Source of the DNA: Nautilus pompilius
Lineage: Eukaryota > Mollusca > Cephalopoda > Nautilida > Nautilidae
Length of the DNA stretch: 64,000 bases
Direction of reading: 5' to 3'
NCBI GenBank assembly: GCA_018389105.1
Contig: JACATO010001015.1
Span: 62,001 to 126,000, forward strand
Part shown: piece by piece, positions 48,460 to 60,180 of the stretch
Layout of the letters: each line of letters opens with the position of its first letter
How positions within the stretch are numbered: the first letter of the stretch is position 1
Program-made: the position numbers and the translations under genes
The notes under the pieces: model-generated
What the model was told of the DNA's origin: nothing
Seen by the model: the letters and a program-made list of their open reading frames with translations, nothing else
The model's database searches: none

Positions 48460-48925
48460 CCAGTTTTTATGCAGTGTTCAGGCTTATAAGCAGGAGAAAT
48501 TACATTTTCAGTGGAGATACAATATTTGCAGAAATCTTAGTGAACATTCACACACATATACAGTTTGGGCCACTTTCTTCTCAAATAACAACCATGACAC
48601 AATGTGGCATAAAATCCACAAGATGCAGAAAGGTCACCTGAGAAATATTTCCTTATCCAGTCATTAATGTTGTATGCAGTCTATGGGGTGAGGTAGGCAA
48701 AGGATCACGATGGTAAATGTGTCTTTCAAGTTAATTCCACAGATGCTCAATTGGATTGAGATCCAAGGATTGTGCTGGCCTTGAGAGATGCCTGAAATTT
48801 TCATGATTCTGAAACCATGGATGCACATTGTGGGCACAAATGGATGGGAGCATTATCATCTTAGAAGCTGCCGTGCCCATCAGGTTACACACAGAGTATT
48901 GCTGGATGCACTTCATTGGAAATGA

Positions 48926-48933
48926 TGCTGAGG
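48926..48933. repeat. hAT target-site duplication, left
   Basis: TGCTGAGG, identical to 49685-49692. The length of 8 bp is the hAT hallmark. Confidence 0.93.
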
Positions 48934-49684
48934 CAGAGGCATAGCAAGGGTTCTCAGCACCTGGGGGCAAAGACCCTTTTGGTGCCCCCTCCTCTGAAAT
49001 GTTTTGATTATTTGTTTGTGACTCATTACCCACTTAATGACAATCACAAAGAATTATTCACTGCCTTATAAAGAGCTAATTTAAAGTCACAATATCACAA
49101 CTGTAAACCTGGAACTAATGAGGTGTCGCCTACTAGGTTTACTTGCATAATTTGTTAAATTGTAAACCATTTTGATATTTATTTCATCCAGCATCATTCA
49201 AAGTCACACAGCCAGAGTAATGTCTCAATCATGCAGAATGCAGTCACTTGTGGTGTACATGTATTACAAAACAGATTGATGAAATACCACTTATGTTTAC
49301 AAATAAATTCTATTAGTTTACAAAACTGTGCATATACTTAACTAGATCTTGTACAGGTAGCATTCTTACATTATATATGAACCTTTTGTGCTTTTGCTGC
49401 TGCAAATGAATCAATCAAACTATCAAAATTTAAGGTACTGAGTACGTCGTTTTCAATACTTAATATTGCCAAGTTACTCAGTCGTTCTTGAGTCACTGAA
49501 GTTCTCAAGTATGACATAATTAACTTCAGCTTGCTGAAAGACCTTTCACAACTACTGTGGAAATTTCATGGGTGGAGGTGGCTAGTTATTAATTGACATT
49601 ATAATTCATAGGCCAGAGGAAATTTTGTGCCCCTCTAGACCTGCTCCTGGGGGCGACTGCCCACTCCCCCTTGCTACGCCTCTA
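48934..49684 (-). mobile_element. short hAT-derived element, copy 2, with perfect 8-bp duplication
   Basis: A 751-bp element beginning CAGAGGCATAGCAAGGG. The reverse complement of its right end reads TAGAGGCGTAGCAAGGG, giving terminal inverted repeats of hAT type. It is flanked by exact TGCTGAGG copies. On the minus strand, about 49550-49370, it keeps an open end of a hAT dimerisation domain: ERSFSKLKLIMSYLRTS, LSNLAILSIENDVLSTLNF and FAAAKAQKVHI followed by a stop. The rest of the transposase is missing, so this is a deletion derivative. It is closely similar to 21727-22453, but holds bases that copy lost near its middle and in the AAATTCTATTAGTTTACA stretch near 49304. It looks younger than copy 1 because its duplication is exact. 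Confidence 0.93.
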
Positions 49685-49692
49685 TGCTGAGG
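49685..49692. repeat. hAT target-site duplication, right
   Basis: TGCTGAGG, matching 48926-48933 exactly. Confidence 0.93.
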
Positions 49693-50340
49693 TAAACTTC
49701 AGCATTTATTCTGCCCTAAAGGAACCAAGAGGACCAGGGTATGCCAGAAAACATGCCCCAGACCATCACTCTACTAGTAGAGATCTGGACAGTTGAGATC
49801 ACAAAGTGTCAATTGATTCCTGTGTATTTTAATAAATCAATCTGTTTGTGCAAAAAAAAAAAAAAAACAGAAAAAAAATGAACAACTTTTTAGGCTTCAT
49901 CACTTTTTGTCAGTACTACTTAATCCAATGTTTGCACTTCCCACATTACATGAGGTACATTTTCATGTTTGTAACTGTTATCAGTGGTTTATACAGTGGT
50001 CTTCTATTGCCATTGTCTATTCCTTGCAATGTTCCACACAAGTTACAGCTGGAGATGGGTGTGGATTGCCCTTCATTGAATGTTTTCAGTTGGTCTATTG
50101 TTTGATGACTGTTGGATTTTACTTTCCTGTCTAACTGCTTTTTATTCTCACTGTCACTACATGTTTGCAGCCATGGTTACTTTTCCCATCAGAAATTTTT
50201 CATTTCCATTGCTGATAAACTTGAGTGACTGATGTCTTGGAGCAGCCTCTCAAAGGTTGTAACATCTTTGCCTTTCCCCATATCTGTTAGACTGACTGAA
50301 GATCAAGTCATATATAATGCTATAGAGATCCCCTATCACA

Positions 50341-51099
50341 TCATACACTAAACCTAATTTTTATCTGCAGCTCAGGTCAGGCCCAAGTCAGAAAAAGTAG
50401 ATACATCCTAATAAAGAGGTGTATGTGCGCGTGCATGCATTTTAAAAATTTTCATTCGTTTATGACAAATGGTTAACTGTACACAAAAGTATTAGCATTT
50501 TTCCAACATAAAATGCATTCTGTGGCAGCTTCCTGGTGAAATAAAGACTTTTGTTTAATCCAATAAATCCTGGGGCAACTATTCTGATATTTTAAAAAAA
50601 AAATTGTAATAGAATCTAATTTGGATTGAACTAACTGGACAGACATGAAAACTGTCCATCATATTGCAGCTTGCTAGGCATATGTTTTAAAACTACTTAT
50701 TTACATATTATGGTTTTTTTAAAAGTTTATCCACACATTTCTCTCTCTCTCAACTAGACATTTCAACCAGACAAAATTGTATTCATTGTTTATAATGCAG
50801 GAAGTAATATTGTAGTAACTGTTTTTTCCTAAGTAATTAGTCATAAGATCACGTTACATGTCTACTTAGGTTCAGCACTTGAGGAGGAGACAGTTGTGTC
50901 AATCAGATGAAGTTGATGAGATTTTCTGGAACCATTGATGCAGACTCCAGTTTAAACTTAGCGTTTTTGGTAGTTCTCAGATATGTTTTGAAATTCATAA
51001 CTGAAAGTGGCCATTTACATTTTGCATGTGAACACCTGCTTGGTTGTGTGAAGTTGTTTTATAGTGTAGGAGCTGTTGCTTTCACAGTAACAACAATCA
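50341..51099 (+). other. intron, middle part
   Basis: No feature recognised. Confidence 0.55.
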
Positions 51100-51275
51100 T
51101 AATTAGCAGGCAGTGTGACCGGGTATCAAGGAATATCCAAGACCAGACAGCTTACTATCTACTCTGGCAGTAGCTTTTTACTGCTGGGTAAACAGAGGCA
51201 TTTAGACCTGCCTAAGGTTTCACCTTCCCTGGAAACTGAACCCGGGTCTCCTTGCTTTCTCTCTACTGTGGTGGT
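51100..51275 (-). repeat. SINE-like repeat with tRNA-type B box
   Basis: A GC-richer patch. On the minus strand it contains GGAGACCCGGGTTCAG (51238-51253 reversed), a good match to the RNA polymerase III B box. On the plus strand the phrase CTGCTGGGTAAACAGAGGC and a following CCTGCCTAAGG are, from memory, typical of widespread molluscan tRNA-related repeats. An A-box candidate on the expected side is weak. No poly-A or target duplication was found. The ends are approximate. Confidence 0.45.
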
Positions 51276-54200
51276 ATGGGATATTTTAAATTCAAGCTAA
51301 ATGTTACTATTGACATAACGTGTGTAAAGATGGGATGTTGTGAACATGAACACATTTAAAGTTCATTAATGAAAAGTGTAAATGATATGTATTTTGAAAA
51401 GAAAAACAGTAGTAAACATTTTAAAAAATTGATAGTTTTTTTTTAAATGTTTTAAGAATTTTTGTTTGACCAGGATAAATAAACAAAAAAATAAGCAACA
51501 AGCATTTCAAAGTCTGTAATGTTTGTATGGTTGAGGTTGATCAGTGCTTTTGATTAAAAATAAACTTGATGACAGTAGAAACTAAGTTAAATTGCAGCTG
51601 AAAACAAGATGGCTGACTGATATGAGCATGCAAAATGGCAATGGCACCAGTTTAGAAATGATCACAGAGAAAAGGCTTTAATAATGATGTGTGACCATCG
51701 TTGATCTTAATTCAAGTTTGTACAGGTCTTGGAATTGACCAAATCAGATAATTTGGCTGTCATTGTAGGATGTTTCACCATTATTCAACCAGGGACATTT
51801 CCAGCTAATAAGGAGAGTGAACAGTCTTGATAACACAGACATGGTTATATCCTCTGAACAAGGTCTTTCCATGAACTGGGCAGTCTGATGGGACCCTTTT
51901 AGTACCTTAGAAATGATACTTTGATGAACATTGTGCTGGCAAGCTTGCATCAACCTTCCTTGACCTAGTCATATGGCCCGAGTCACCTCAGTTTTGTGTT
52001 AAACAATGCCTTGTCATTCCCAAGCAGACTTAGTGTGTGTGTGGCCATTTTATAGAGGGAATAGTAATGGGTTTGTGGGCGGAGATGTATTCAGATTAAG
52101 TGGGGAGAAGTGATTTGCACATGAATTTCCGAGATCTGTCTGTCAGTTCTGGAGAAGGTGACTGTAACATTGCATGCTGTTTATACAATGTGATGTTTGG
52201 GTTTCTCTCCCCACCCAAGTACGTTGGGCCTCCTTCAACCAGAACGTGGACATTTGTGAACGGCCACCATGCAAGCACTGCATGTTTGAAAACCCCCTTT
52301 TTTTTTCTGGGATTGTTGTTGTTCGAACGAGAAAAAAAAAAAATTGAATGAAATTTTTATCCATGTTTTGTTTTCTCTCTTTGTATTAATCCAGCATATT
52401 TAGTGAATTAAAAAAGTAATAAAAGATAGCAAAGTAAAGTATGAAGCAGTTATGCCTGAATTTGCTTAAATGAATAAATTTTGGAATATAGCCAATAGAT
52501 AATGCGAGTAAATATAAATTAGCATATGTGTGTGTGTTCTGTAAACAGTTTGGTTTGTTGACTGTTCTGTGTTTGTGTGTGGGACGTAACATCTGATACA
52601 GTCTACCACTGAAATGTTTCTTGAGTGCCAAGGCATGTTTTAGCGGCTTTGACCAAAGAAGAATTGTTTTAAACTAAGTACAAGCTAAAGTAGTTTTTGA
52701 TAAGTATTTCTATTGCACTAATTAACATTTAGTTTACATGGTACGTTTACCTTTACTGATGTACTTCAATTTCATTGAATTCTGCCGAATTTATTTAGAG
52801 GAATGATGGGAGGGGGGATAAGGGAGATAAATGATGTCAGTTAATTCCAAGAAGTTTCTTAGTTAATACAAAGTACTCTTCAGTGCAGTTTTATTATTGA
52901 CTTTTCTAAATGTTCAGGGTGATTGAATAATTTGTGGGATTTGACAGTAGTAGTAAAGAAATTGATGGTGTGTTTTTTTTCAGATTTTGAGATAGGCAAC
53001 GGTTTGAACGTCATTGATTCGGTGACAGTATTAGAGCAAGTTTCAGGTTTAAATGTTAAAACGGTTTTCTTTGTGTGTTTGAAAAGAAGGTAACATCAAT
53101 AAGATTTTATCAGTAAAGGAGAAAAGCACCTGCTAAAAATAATGTAGATAATGATCTGTGTTATTAGTCATGTCTACTATTTCTAGAAAAGTCTACATTT
53201 TTTAGAAGTAGAGAATGTTATGTAAAAAACCAAAATAAACAAACATTGAAACAAATAAATTATTTGTACATTTTTAATTGTTATTAGCTTTGTCACAAAA
53301 TTTCATCGGTAAGCTATAAAATTAGATTTTTAGGTCGATTTAACTAGTTAGTTCTAAAAATTGTATACACAACAAAACCAGTTTCACCGCCTCAGTTAAC
53401 ACATGACTCTCTCTCATAGACTCCAGTCTTTTCCTTTTTAGCAGATATGGCCAAATGTTTTTGCAAGTTATTTTGAAAGGTTTTGTTTGTTTTTGAAAAT
53501 TAAATTTTTTGTCTTCTTCCACAACTTCTTGATCAGAATCACATATCTGGTTTAAGCTAATTATGAGTTACTTTCTTGTAGATGTATGTAGACTGATGAT
53601 GATACTGAGCATGTTGGATATGTGTTGCCTTAGTGATATGCTGCACCATGTCAAGTCATGAGAAATTCCCACCCACCTACCCACCCCAGTGGAAGAAACT
53701 GTGAAGATTTGGAGAAACTCCAGAGAGACTTTGATTATGCATACATTGTGATTTTGTTCAATTGTTGTTGCTACATCAGTTTTTTGGTTCACAGAAAATC
53801 GTGTGACGTTGGGGAGGCAACAAGTTCAAATTAATTTCTTTGCTTTTGTTTTAAATTCTGGGCCAATCATAACTTCTGCAAACAAAAAAATAAATATCTA
53901 AAACCAAACTTGTTTCATACAGATGTTTATAATGCATAATCTGTTGATTTTTCTCCTGGAGCACTTTATATCTAATGCATGTTGTTTTGAATATAATGGA
54001 TGCCAGAGGCTTGTATTTCTTTAGGGTTCCATATGGTCATGTCTTGGTCAGCCGTTTGGACTCTGGCTAGCAGCTGTTAATCACTGTCCTGTTGAAGCCC
54101 ACCTCTGCATGCTTCACCTGTATACACTATCACATGCATTGTTCTCTCCACTGTGCATACTAAAAAAGAACACAACTGGTTTTGTGTGAAGCACAAATGC

Positions 54201-57200
54201 TGGTTCAAGAAAAAGGAACTAAAACTTTTTAACTTAATTTTTAGAACACTGCCATTTTCTGCTGTTTTGGGACTAACCTTCAGTAGAAAGATCAGTTGAT
54301 TAAAAAACACAATCAAGGTCCTACAGCTTGGCATTATTCTAATTTCCTGTATTTTCTTGAATTAGTGTTTTTTCTCCTATAGACTAATGGATTCTCTGCA
54401 GTGTACATATGGTTGGCTGATTGATTAATTGCCTGGTAATTTATGTACACACTATTAGTGGTTTACCTTCCTAAATAAATGGGTTTTTTTTTGTTTATTC
54501 ATCACTATGAAAAAATGTCTTGCCCTGGACTACCTTGTGTGTTTTTTTTGTATTGTGAAAGATTGAAAATATCGATGGTGAATTTTGAAATAAGGTTACA
54601 ATCAGAAGGAGAGTTAATTTGCATTAGGTAGAAGAACATCAAGTTTAGTTACTGTATTCAGTTGGCAAATCATGTACAAGCCATCCTTAACATTTTAATA
54701 AATATGTACTAATTAGTAGACTAATGTAAACTTTAAAAAGGGTATTAGATGGTTGGTGGTTTTCTGTGTGGCATAATTGAAAACGACAAAACTGTTGATA
54801 GGAGAGACTGATAATAAAGAATGATTAAGTGTTAAGCAGATACTAAAACAACATTGATAAGTTTTCAGAATCAAGTGTGATAATTTAATTTGCTATACCC
54901 ATGTAGAAATTTTTGGCTGCTATGTTTCTTAATCATTGTGCCTCAATATGCTGCTATTTTTTTTGTTTTTTTTTTAGTATTTTCAAATGATGTTCTTTAT
55001 TGTAGATTTCTCTCAGCCACCCTTAATAACAGCCCCAAATCCTCTGGACTCCTCAGGCAGTTACTGCATCATGCAGGGATGTGAATCTTATTGATGTGTG
55101 TGCATTTGATTAATGGAAAACTTTTTTTTTTTTTAATGTATGAATGAATCTCTTTTCTGCAGCACATCAGTATAAATATTTTATTGATTGATTAATTGAT
55201 CATTTCACATCCTTCATCAAAGTAAAATTTATTACGTTTGACCCCTCATGTTTACATAGGTAGGTGAAATTTTTCTTTGGGAAACAATTAGAATTCAACA
55301 TAAATATTAAGATAACAAAGTTTTAATTTAATCATTGGAAGCATTAATAAGATGAAGACAATGTACTATAGGCTGTAGTCACTCTATTGTTTCTGATCAT
55401 TAATTAAATTCTGTTCTAATTAGTGAAATTTTAGATGCAGATATTTGATTTTCTTTATTTTTTGAAGCACTTTGACTAGCAGCTGAATACATTGAAAATC
55501 TTCTTTATACTCATTAGATGTAGTTAATGTATCTCACCATGAAAAGTAGGTTGAATACAATACTGGTTATAAGTTAACAGATGATTTACAAAATGTCTAA
55601 ATCACTTGTTCTGCAGATTTTCCTAAGGTTCTATAGTATTTACCATGCTTGTCATCTTTTTATAGAAGGTACTGTATTAATTAACTACTTGTTCTGTACT
55701 TTCTTTTATATGCAGCAGGACTTGGAGGAACAAGTAGGTTTTCTCTTTTCTTTTTTATCATTTCTCCTTCACTCTCTTAGAAACATTGTTCTCTTTTACT
55801 GGTCACTTATAATGTCATTAGGCACTGCAGACTAAATCTGGGTATTATCAGCCATATGCTGCTGGGTTTTCTTTAGCCTTATGAACTGTACTTAAATTTA
55901 AGCCTTTGAAATAGGATCAGTGAAGGGCTGTCCATTCAGGTCACCTGGTGAACTGCTTAGATATCCTTGTGGGCAGGGGAGTAAGACCATACTAGTCTTA
56001 CATATTACAATTTTTGTTGGTGTCTAATTTAGATATTAGAAATGTTCCAAAAGGCGAGAAAAGAATAAATAGGTTAGTTTCAATTGTTGTTATTCTATTC
56101 TGTCTGTTTTCAGGAATTGTAACAGAAAATATTACCAGTAGCTGATTGGACATCAGATGCCTCTCTTTTTCTTCATTTGTGTGGTGAATACATTGAACAG
56201 TTTTAGTTCAGTATAACATTTGAATACATTAAAAAATACATTGAAAAGATGGGGGCACTTTTCTACACTATGTATGTTATAACATTAACGCTAGTGACTA
56301 TTTAAACAGATTTAGCTATAGTACATGCGTACAAAATTTCTTCCAGTTAACATGTATGCACACACAGTGGAAACTAGATATTTAGTTTTTCATATCATAT
56401 CACATTTTTCTTTAAATAAGCTTCTTTTTTAAAATATCCAAGCACATTTGTGTAGGTTAGCCATAGCTTGGTGCACGTTTTTATCTGCAGTTTATCTCAA
56501 AAGAGTAATAGGAAAGAGAAAGTTAGTTGTATGGTCAGACTCATTCTTTTGCATAAAGGGAGATAACTTTTATTCTGGCAAAATTGTAACTGCTTTTTTT
56601 CTACTATATTTACTCTAAAATCTTAAATATTTCATTAGTATACATAAAGTAAATACGTAATAAAATGTTTATTGCTGTAAAAAATGAAACTGAACTGAAC
56701 TATCATGATGAAGAAAGACATGTTTAACAACAGAGAGTTGGTTCTTAGTGCATTTTTTACTTTAGAACTTCTAATTAATAACTTAGTTACCTCCCCCCCC
56801 CCTTCATCAATTACTATGTTTTTGGATTTTTCTGGAGAAAATTTGATTTTTTACCAAAATTTTTTTTTTTTTTCAAAATAGAGCTCAAGAAAACTATTTG
56901 AGTCTTGTGTGATGATTGTGCACTCTTTGATCTTATTGAAAGGCTTCATTTAAAGGAGCTGAATTTACCTGCTGAAAGGTTTTTTTTTAAATTGGCATTA
57001 ACTTCAAAGAAATTTCATCCAAGCTCTCCTGTCAAAAAGACCACAGAAAACATTGTGTGCATTGTAGCTGTGCCAGGTGGTGTGCTTGAGGAGGTCATGT
57101 GCTTTCTGATGCCACTGCTGCTACTAACTTCAAAACAACTCAAAAACACAAGATGGTGCTTTGGGAAGTGTCATGGGATTATTGGGTTATTTTTTTTACA

Positions 57201-59846
57201 TGCATTTAATAATTTATGATTAATAGTTTCAGCTTTAAAATCGATGTTTCATCCTCTTCTTATTTTGAGTGTTATATCGATCTCTTTTCTAAGCATGTCA
57301 GTTTTATCTTAACTGCAGCACTGAGAAATCATTTTTATGCAATGAGTGGGCTGTGCTTCTTATTGTTATTAAAACTTAATAAAAGGGCTAAACTCATATA
57401 TATATAAGGGACATAGCTTGGTCCCTGAAATATTTTATTAAATGTACACACATAAAAATTTAGTGTTGCCAGTTTTTTTTTTTGCAAAAAGAGAACTGAA
57501 ATATTTAATAGTTCTTCACAACGTATATAATAATTAATATTTCTTCTGTCACTCCATCATTACTTATTTCTGTATTCACCCCTCTTTGACAGCATATCAT
57601 ATGAAAGAAACCATTTGATTTTTAAAAAAAAAAAAACGTTTGGCAGAATTTTTACCCAATTTTTTCCAACTGACATTTTATATTTGGTTGTGTAAATGTA
57701 AAGTTTTAAAATTGTTACTGTATAAAAGTAATTCAAGCATTAAAGTCATTAGGTAACATTTAAGAATTATATAAATTGTCTCCCTTGAACTATTAAAAAT
57801 ATCAGGGAAGAATAGCTTTTACATTCTTTGGAATCATAATTTGCAAGTTTTTTTCCCTTAGAAGGCATTATGCAAAATTGTATTGTTGTGGTTGTTGATA
57901 ATGCCCATATAGCTTGCGAGAGATTTGTTTGTAGAGGTTGATTTATTCTGACAGCCATGTTTATTTGAGGAAAATTCAAAGAGATGGCAAAGGTGACCAG
58001 ACTGTTAGAATGATGGACTGATATATATATATATATATATCAAAGTTAAACTTATTATGTGATCACAGTCTCCAGTACAACACTCTGATATATATCATAA
58101 TTTGACTAAGGTGGCCAAGATAACTGAATAGTTATTTCCTTTACTCTTTCATATGTATATATTAAAGTTTAATCTTGTACCTTTCTACTTTTCTTGAATG
58201 AATGTTCATTGATTTATGGTATAAATAATTTTGTCTGCCAAAATATAGTGTAGTTAAGCTAGTTGATTCATTGCAGGTATGAAAATATTTGTTTGCTACA
58301 ACCTGCCATCCCAAGGTGGGTTAGCTTTGACTGGAAATGCTTTAGCCCAAGTGATTGCAGAGAATGGGTGTACAGAAAGTGGTTTCAGATTTGCTTGTCT
58401 CAGGAAATATTTATATAATAATCAGTTCCTCTTCGAGATGACAAAAAAAAAAAAAAGTTACACCAAAAATTATATTTGAAAAAATTTCAATTAAAATATT
58501 TTTTTTTATTGTAATTTGTAATTTTAACTTGTTGTTACCAAACAAACCTTCTAAGCAGATTTTAGCATGTAACTGTGTTCTGAAATTTTCTTACCAGTTT
58601 TTACTATTTCACATCCTCCTTACTTACCTTTCAGCTTCCTCTGTGTGATGGTCAGGTAGCACCTCAGGTGAGACCAGTCATTCTGAGGTTGTGACTCTCT
58701 ACATTCAATATTCGCTCTTTCATTAATGCATGATAGCAAGAATAGAGCTGTTTTTATTTTCTTTCTCGACTAAGAACATATATACATTACATAGTGCATA
58801 ATATATGTATGCGAGTTCTGTATTAAAGGTTGTCAGTCTGTTGTGTTTATTAAAATTATCTTTTTGTTGTTGTTTATTAAATGGAATGTCTATTCTTTTA
58901 GCTGCCTACAGTGTAAGATTGGGTGGGGTGAGGCTGTTGTCTATTTACAGATACTATATGTGCACCTAATCTTTTTATTATTATTTTGGCACAAGAATAA
59001 CTGCATGCAGTTTACTACACCTTATGAAATGTCATTCTTTCTTCATCTTTAATAAATAAATTAAGAACCTAAAGACCAAATTTACATGACCTTACATGTG
59101 AACAAATGTAAAGAACCAAAGAGTTGTCTTTCCATGGTAGTTAGATCTTATTTGACACCACTCCTATTTAATGTCTAGTTTTTTGGTGGTTTGTGACTGG
59201 TGCTACCTGTAGGTGTCCTTAAGTTTCAAGAAGTCTTTTTTCTAGATGAATTTAAATGTATGTATCTTTGTCAGATTGTGCAAAACAAAAAAAAGATGCA
59301 ATAAAAGGATAGAAAGTTTAAGTTTTAAAATGTAAAAAAAAAAATGAAATACTTTTGTTGACAATCATTCATATTCTTTGATAATCAATAAAAGGAAAGG
59401 ACTACTAACTTACAATTCTCAAACTAGTTAGCAAAAAGAAATTGTTTAAAATCTTGAGATAAATTACTACTGTTTTAGGGGTTTATGTAGCATGCCTATG
59501 TTTTAGTCTCTAATTGGTCTTTGTGGAACTGACCACTCCTCCAGTCAGAAGAGCTCTAGGAAGTATTTGATGGACACCTCCCTCTCTTAAAGATGCACAG
59601 TGAATCAAGTATTTTACCTCTTTAGTCTTCAAAGCTGGTTGCTGAAATGTGTTTACCTGCCTCTGAAGTGTATGTCACCTGATGCTAAAAAATACAATAG
59701 GGCAAGAATATCCCCTGGTTGGTGATTTTGTATTGTTTAAAGAAGCATGCCGCCAAATAAATATTTGATTAGTTGTCTAAACAAGCAGAATAGTGATATT
59801 TACGTTTGTGTAACCATGGTATTTAGGAAACTAAAATTCTATTATA
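51276..59846 (+). other. intron, long AT-rich part
   Basis: About 8.6 kb without a recognised gene. It includes an (AT)n run at 58021-58040, a C-run near 56792-56803 and many T tracts. Two exon-like microsegments, 55716-55733 and 58635-58667, are described as findings. The open frames at 52100-52351, 55581-55835 and 56905-57219 have no domain resemblance. Confidence 0.5.
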
Positions 59847-60180
59847 TTAATTATACAGTGACTTCCATTCTCTGATATGATAGTTTTTAACTGACTCATT
59901 GACAGGTTTTCTTGGCTTCATATCTGCCCACCATTGCCATTTAAATGATTTTAGATCTACAGACTGTAGGTCACCACTGAAAATGTCCTTCACATAAACA
60001 GGTGTATGCTTGGGATCATTGTCCTGTTGGAAAATAATATTCCATCTCAACAGTCTCCTTGCTTGTGATAACATTTTTCTTTGTGGTACGTCCTTGCGTT
60101 CATATCTGTCTATGATTCCTCTCAATTCCATCTAACCAACACTTATTAGACTCATACAACTCTGCGACAGAGGGTGAGCT
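59847..60180 (-). pseudogene. Tc1-like transposase fragment
   Basis: The minus-strand open frame 60131-59847 contains ELRGIIDRYERKDV, a stretch ending MLSQARRLLRWNI, and IFQQDNDPKHTPVYVKDIFS. The FQQDNDPKHT string is the second catalytic Asp block of Tc1-like transposases. Preceding residues also match the family's GIMDRYxYKDIL region. The downstream W-P-x-Q-S-P-D-L-N-P block is not intact; KWQWWADM sits where KVLEWPSQ is expected. The N-terminal two thirds were not found, so this is a truncated fragment in the intron. Confidence 0.75.

Larger units (their letters stand above)
48460..50340 (-). mobile_element. Tc1-like transposon remnant, interrupted by a hAT insertion
   Basis: On the minus strand, 49790-49693 reads in two frames as a Tc1-like transposase block: VWGMFS, then GRINAEVYLS. 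The reading resumes beyond the hAT insertion, from 48933 downwards, with frame changes: SNEVHP, DDNAP, NVHPWFQNHENF, and SLDLNPIEHLWN near 48780-48730. The last is the C-terminal catalytic motif of Tc1-like transposases. Removing 48934-49684 and one copy of the 8-bp duplication restores continuity of the protein order, so the Tc1 copy is older than the hAT insertion. Frameshifts and stops make it inactive. Terminal repeats were not identified, and the outer limits are estimates. Confidence 0.75.

Noticed and set aside
56905-57219. 104-codon plus-strand frame in the long C1 intron
   Set aside because: No domain, no compatible splice sites in phase with the kinase, and it begins in T-rich DNA.
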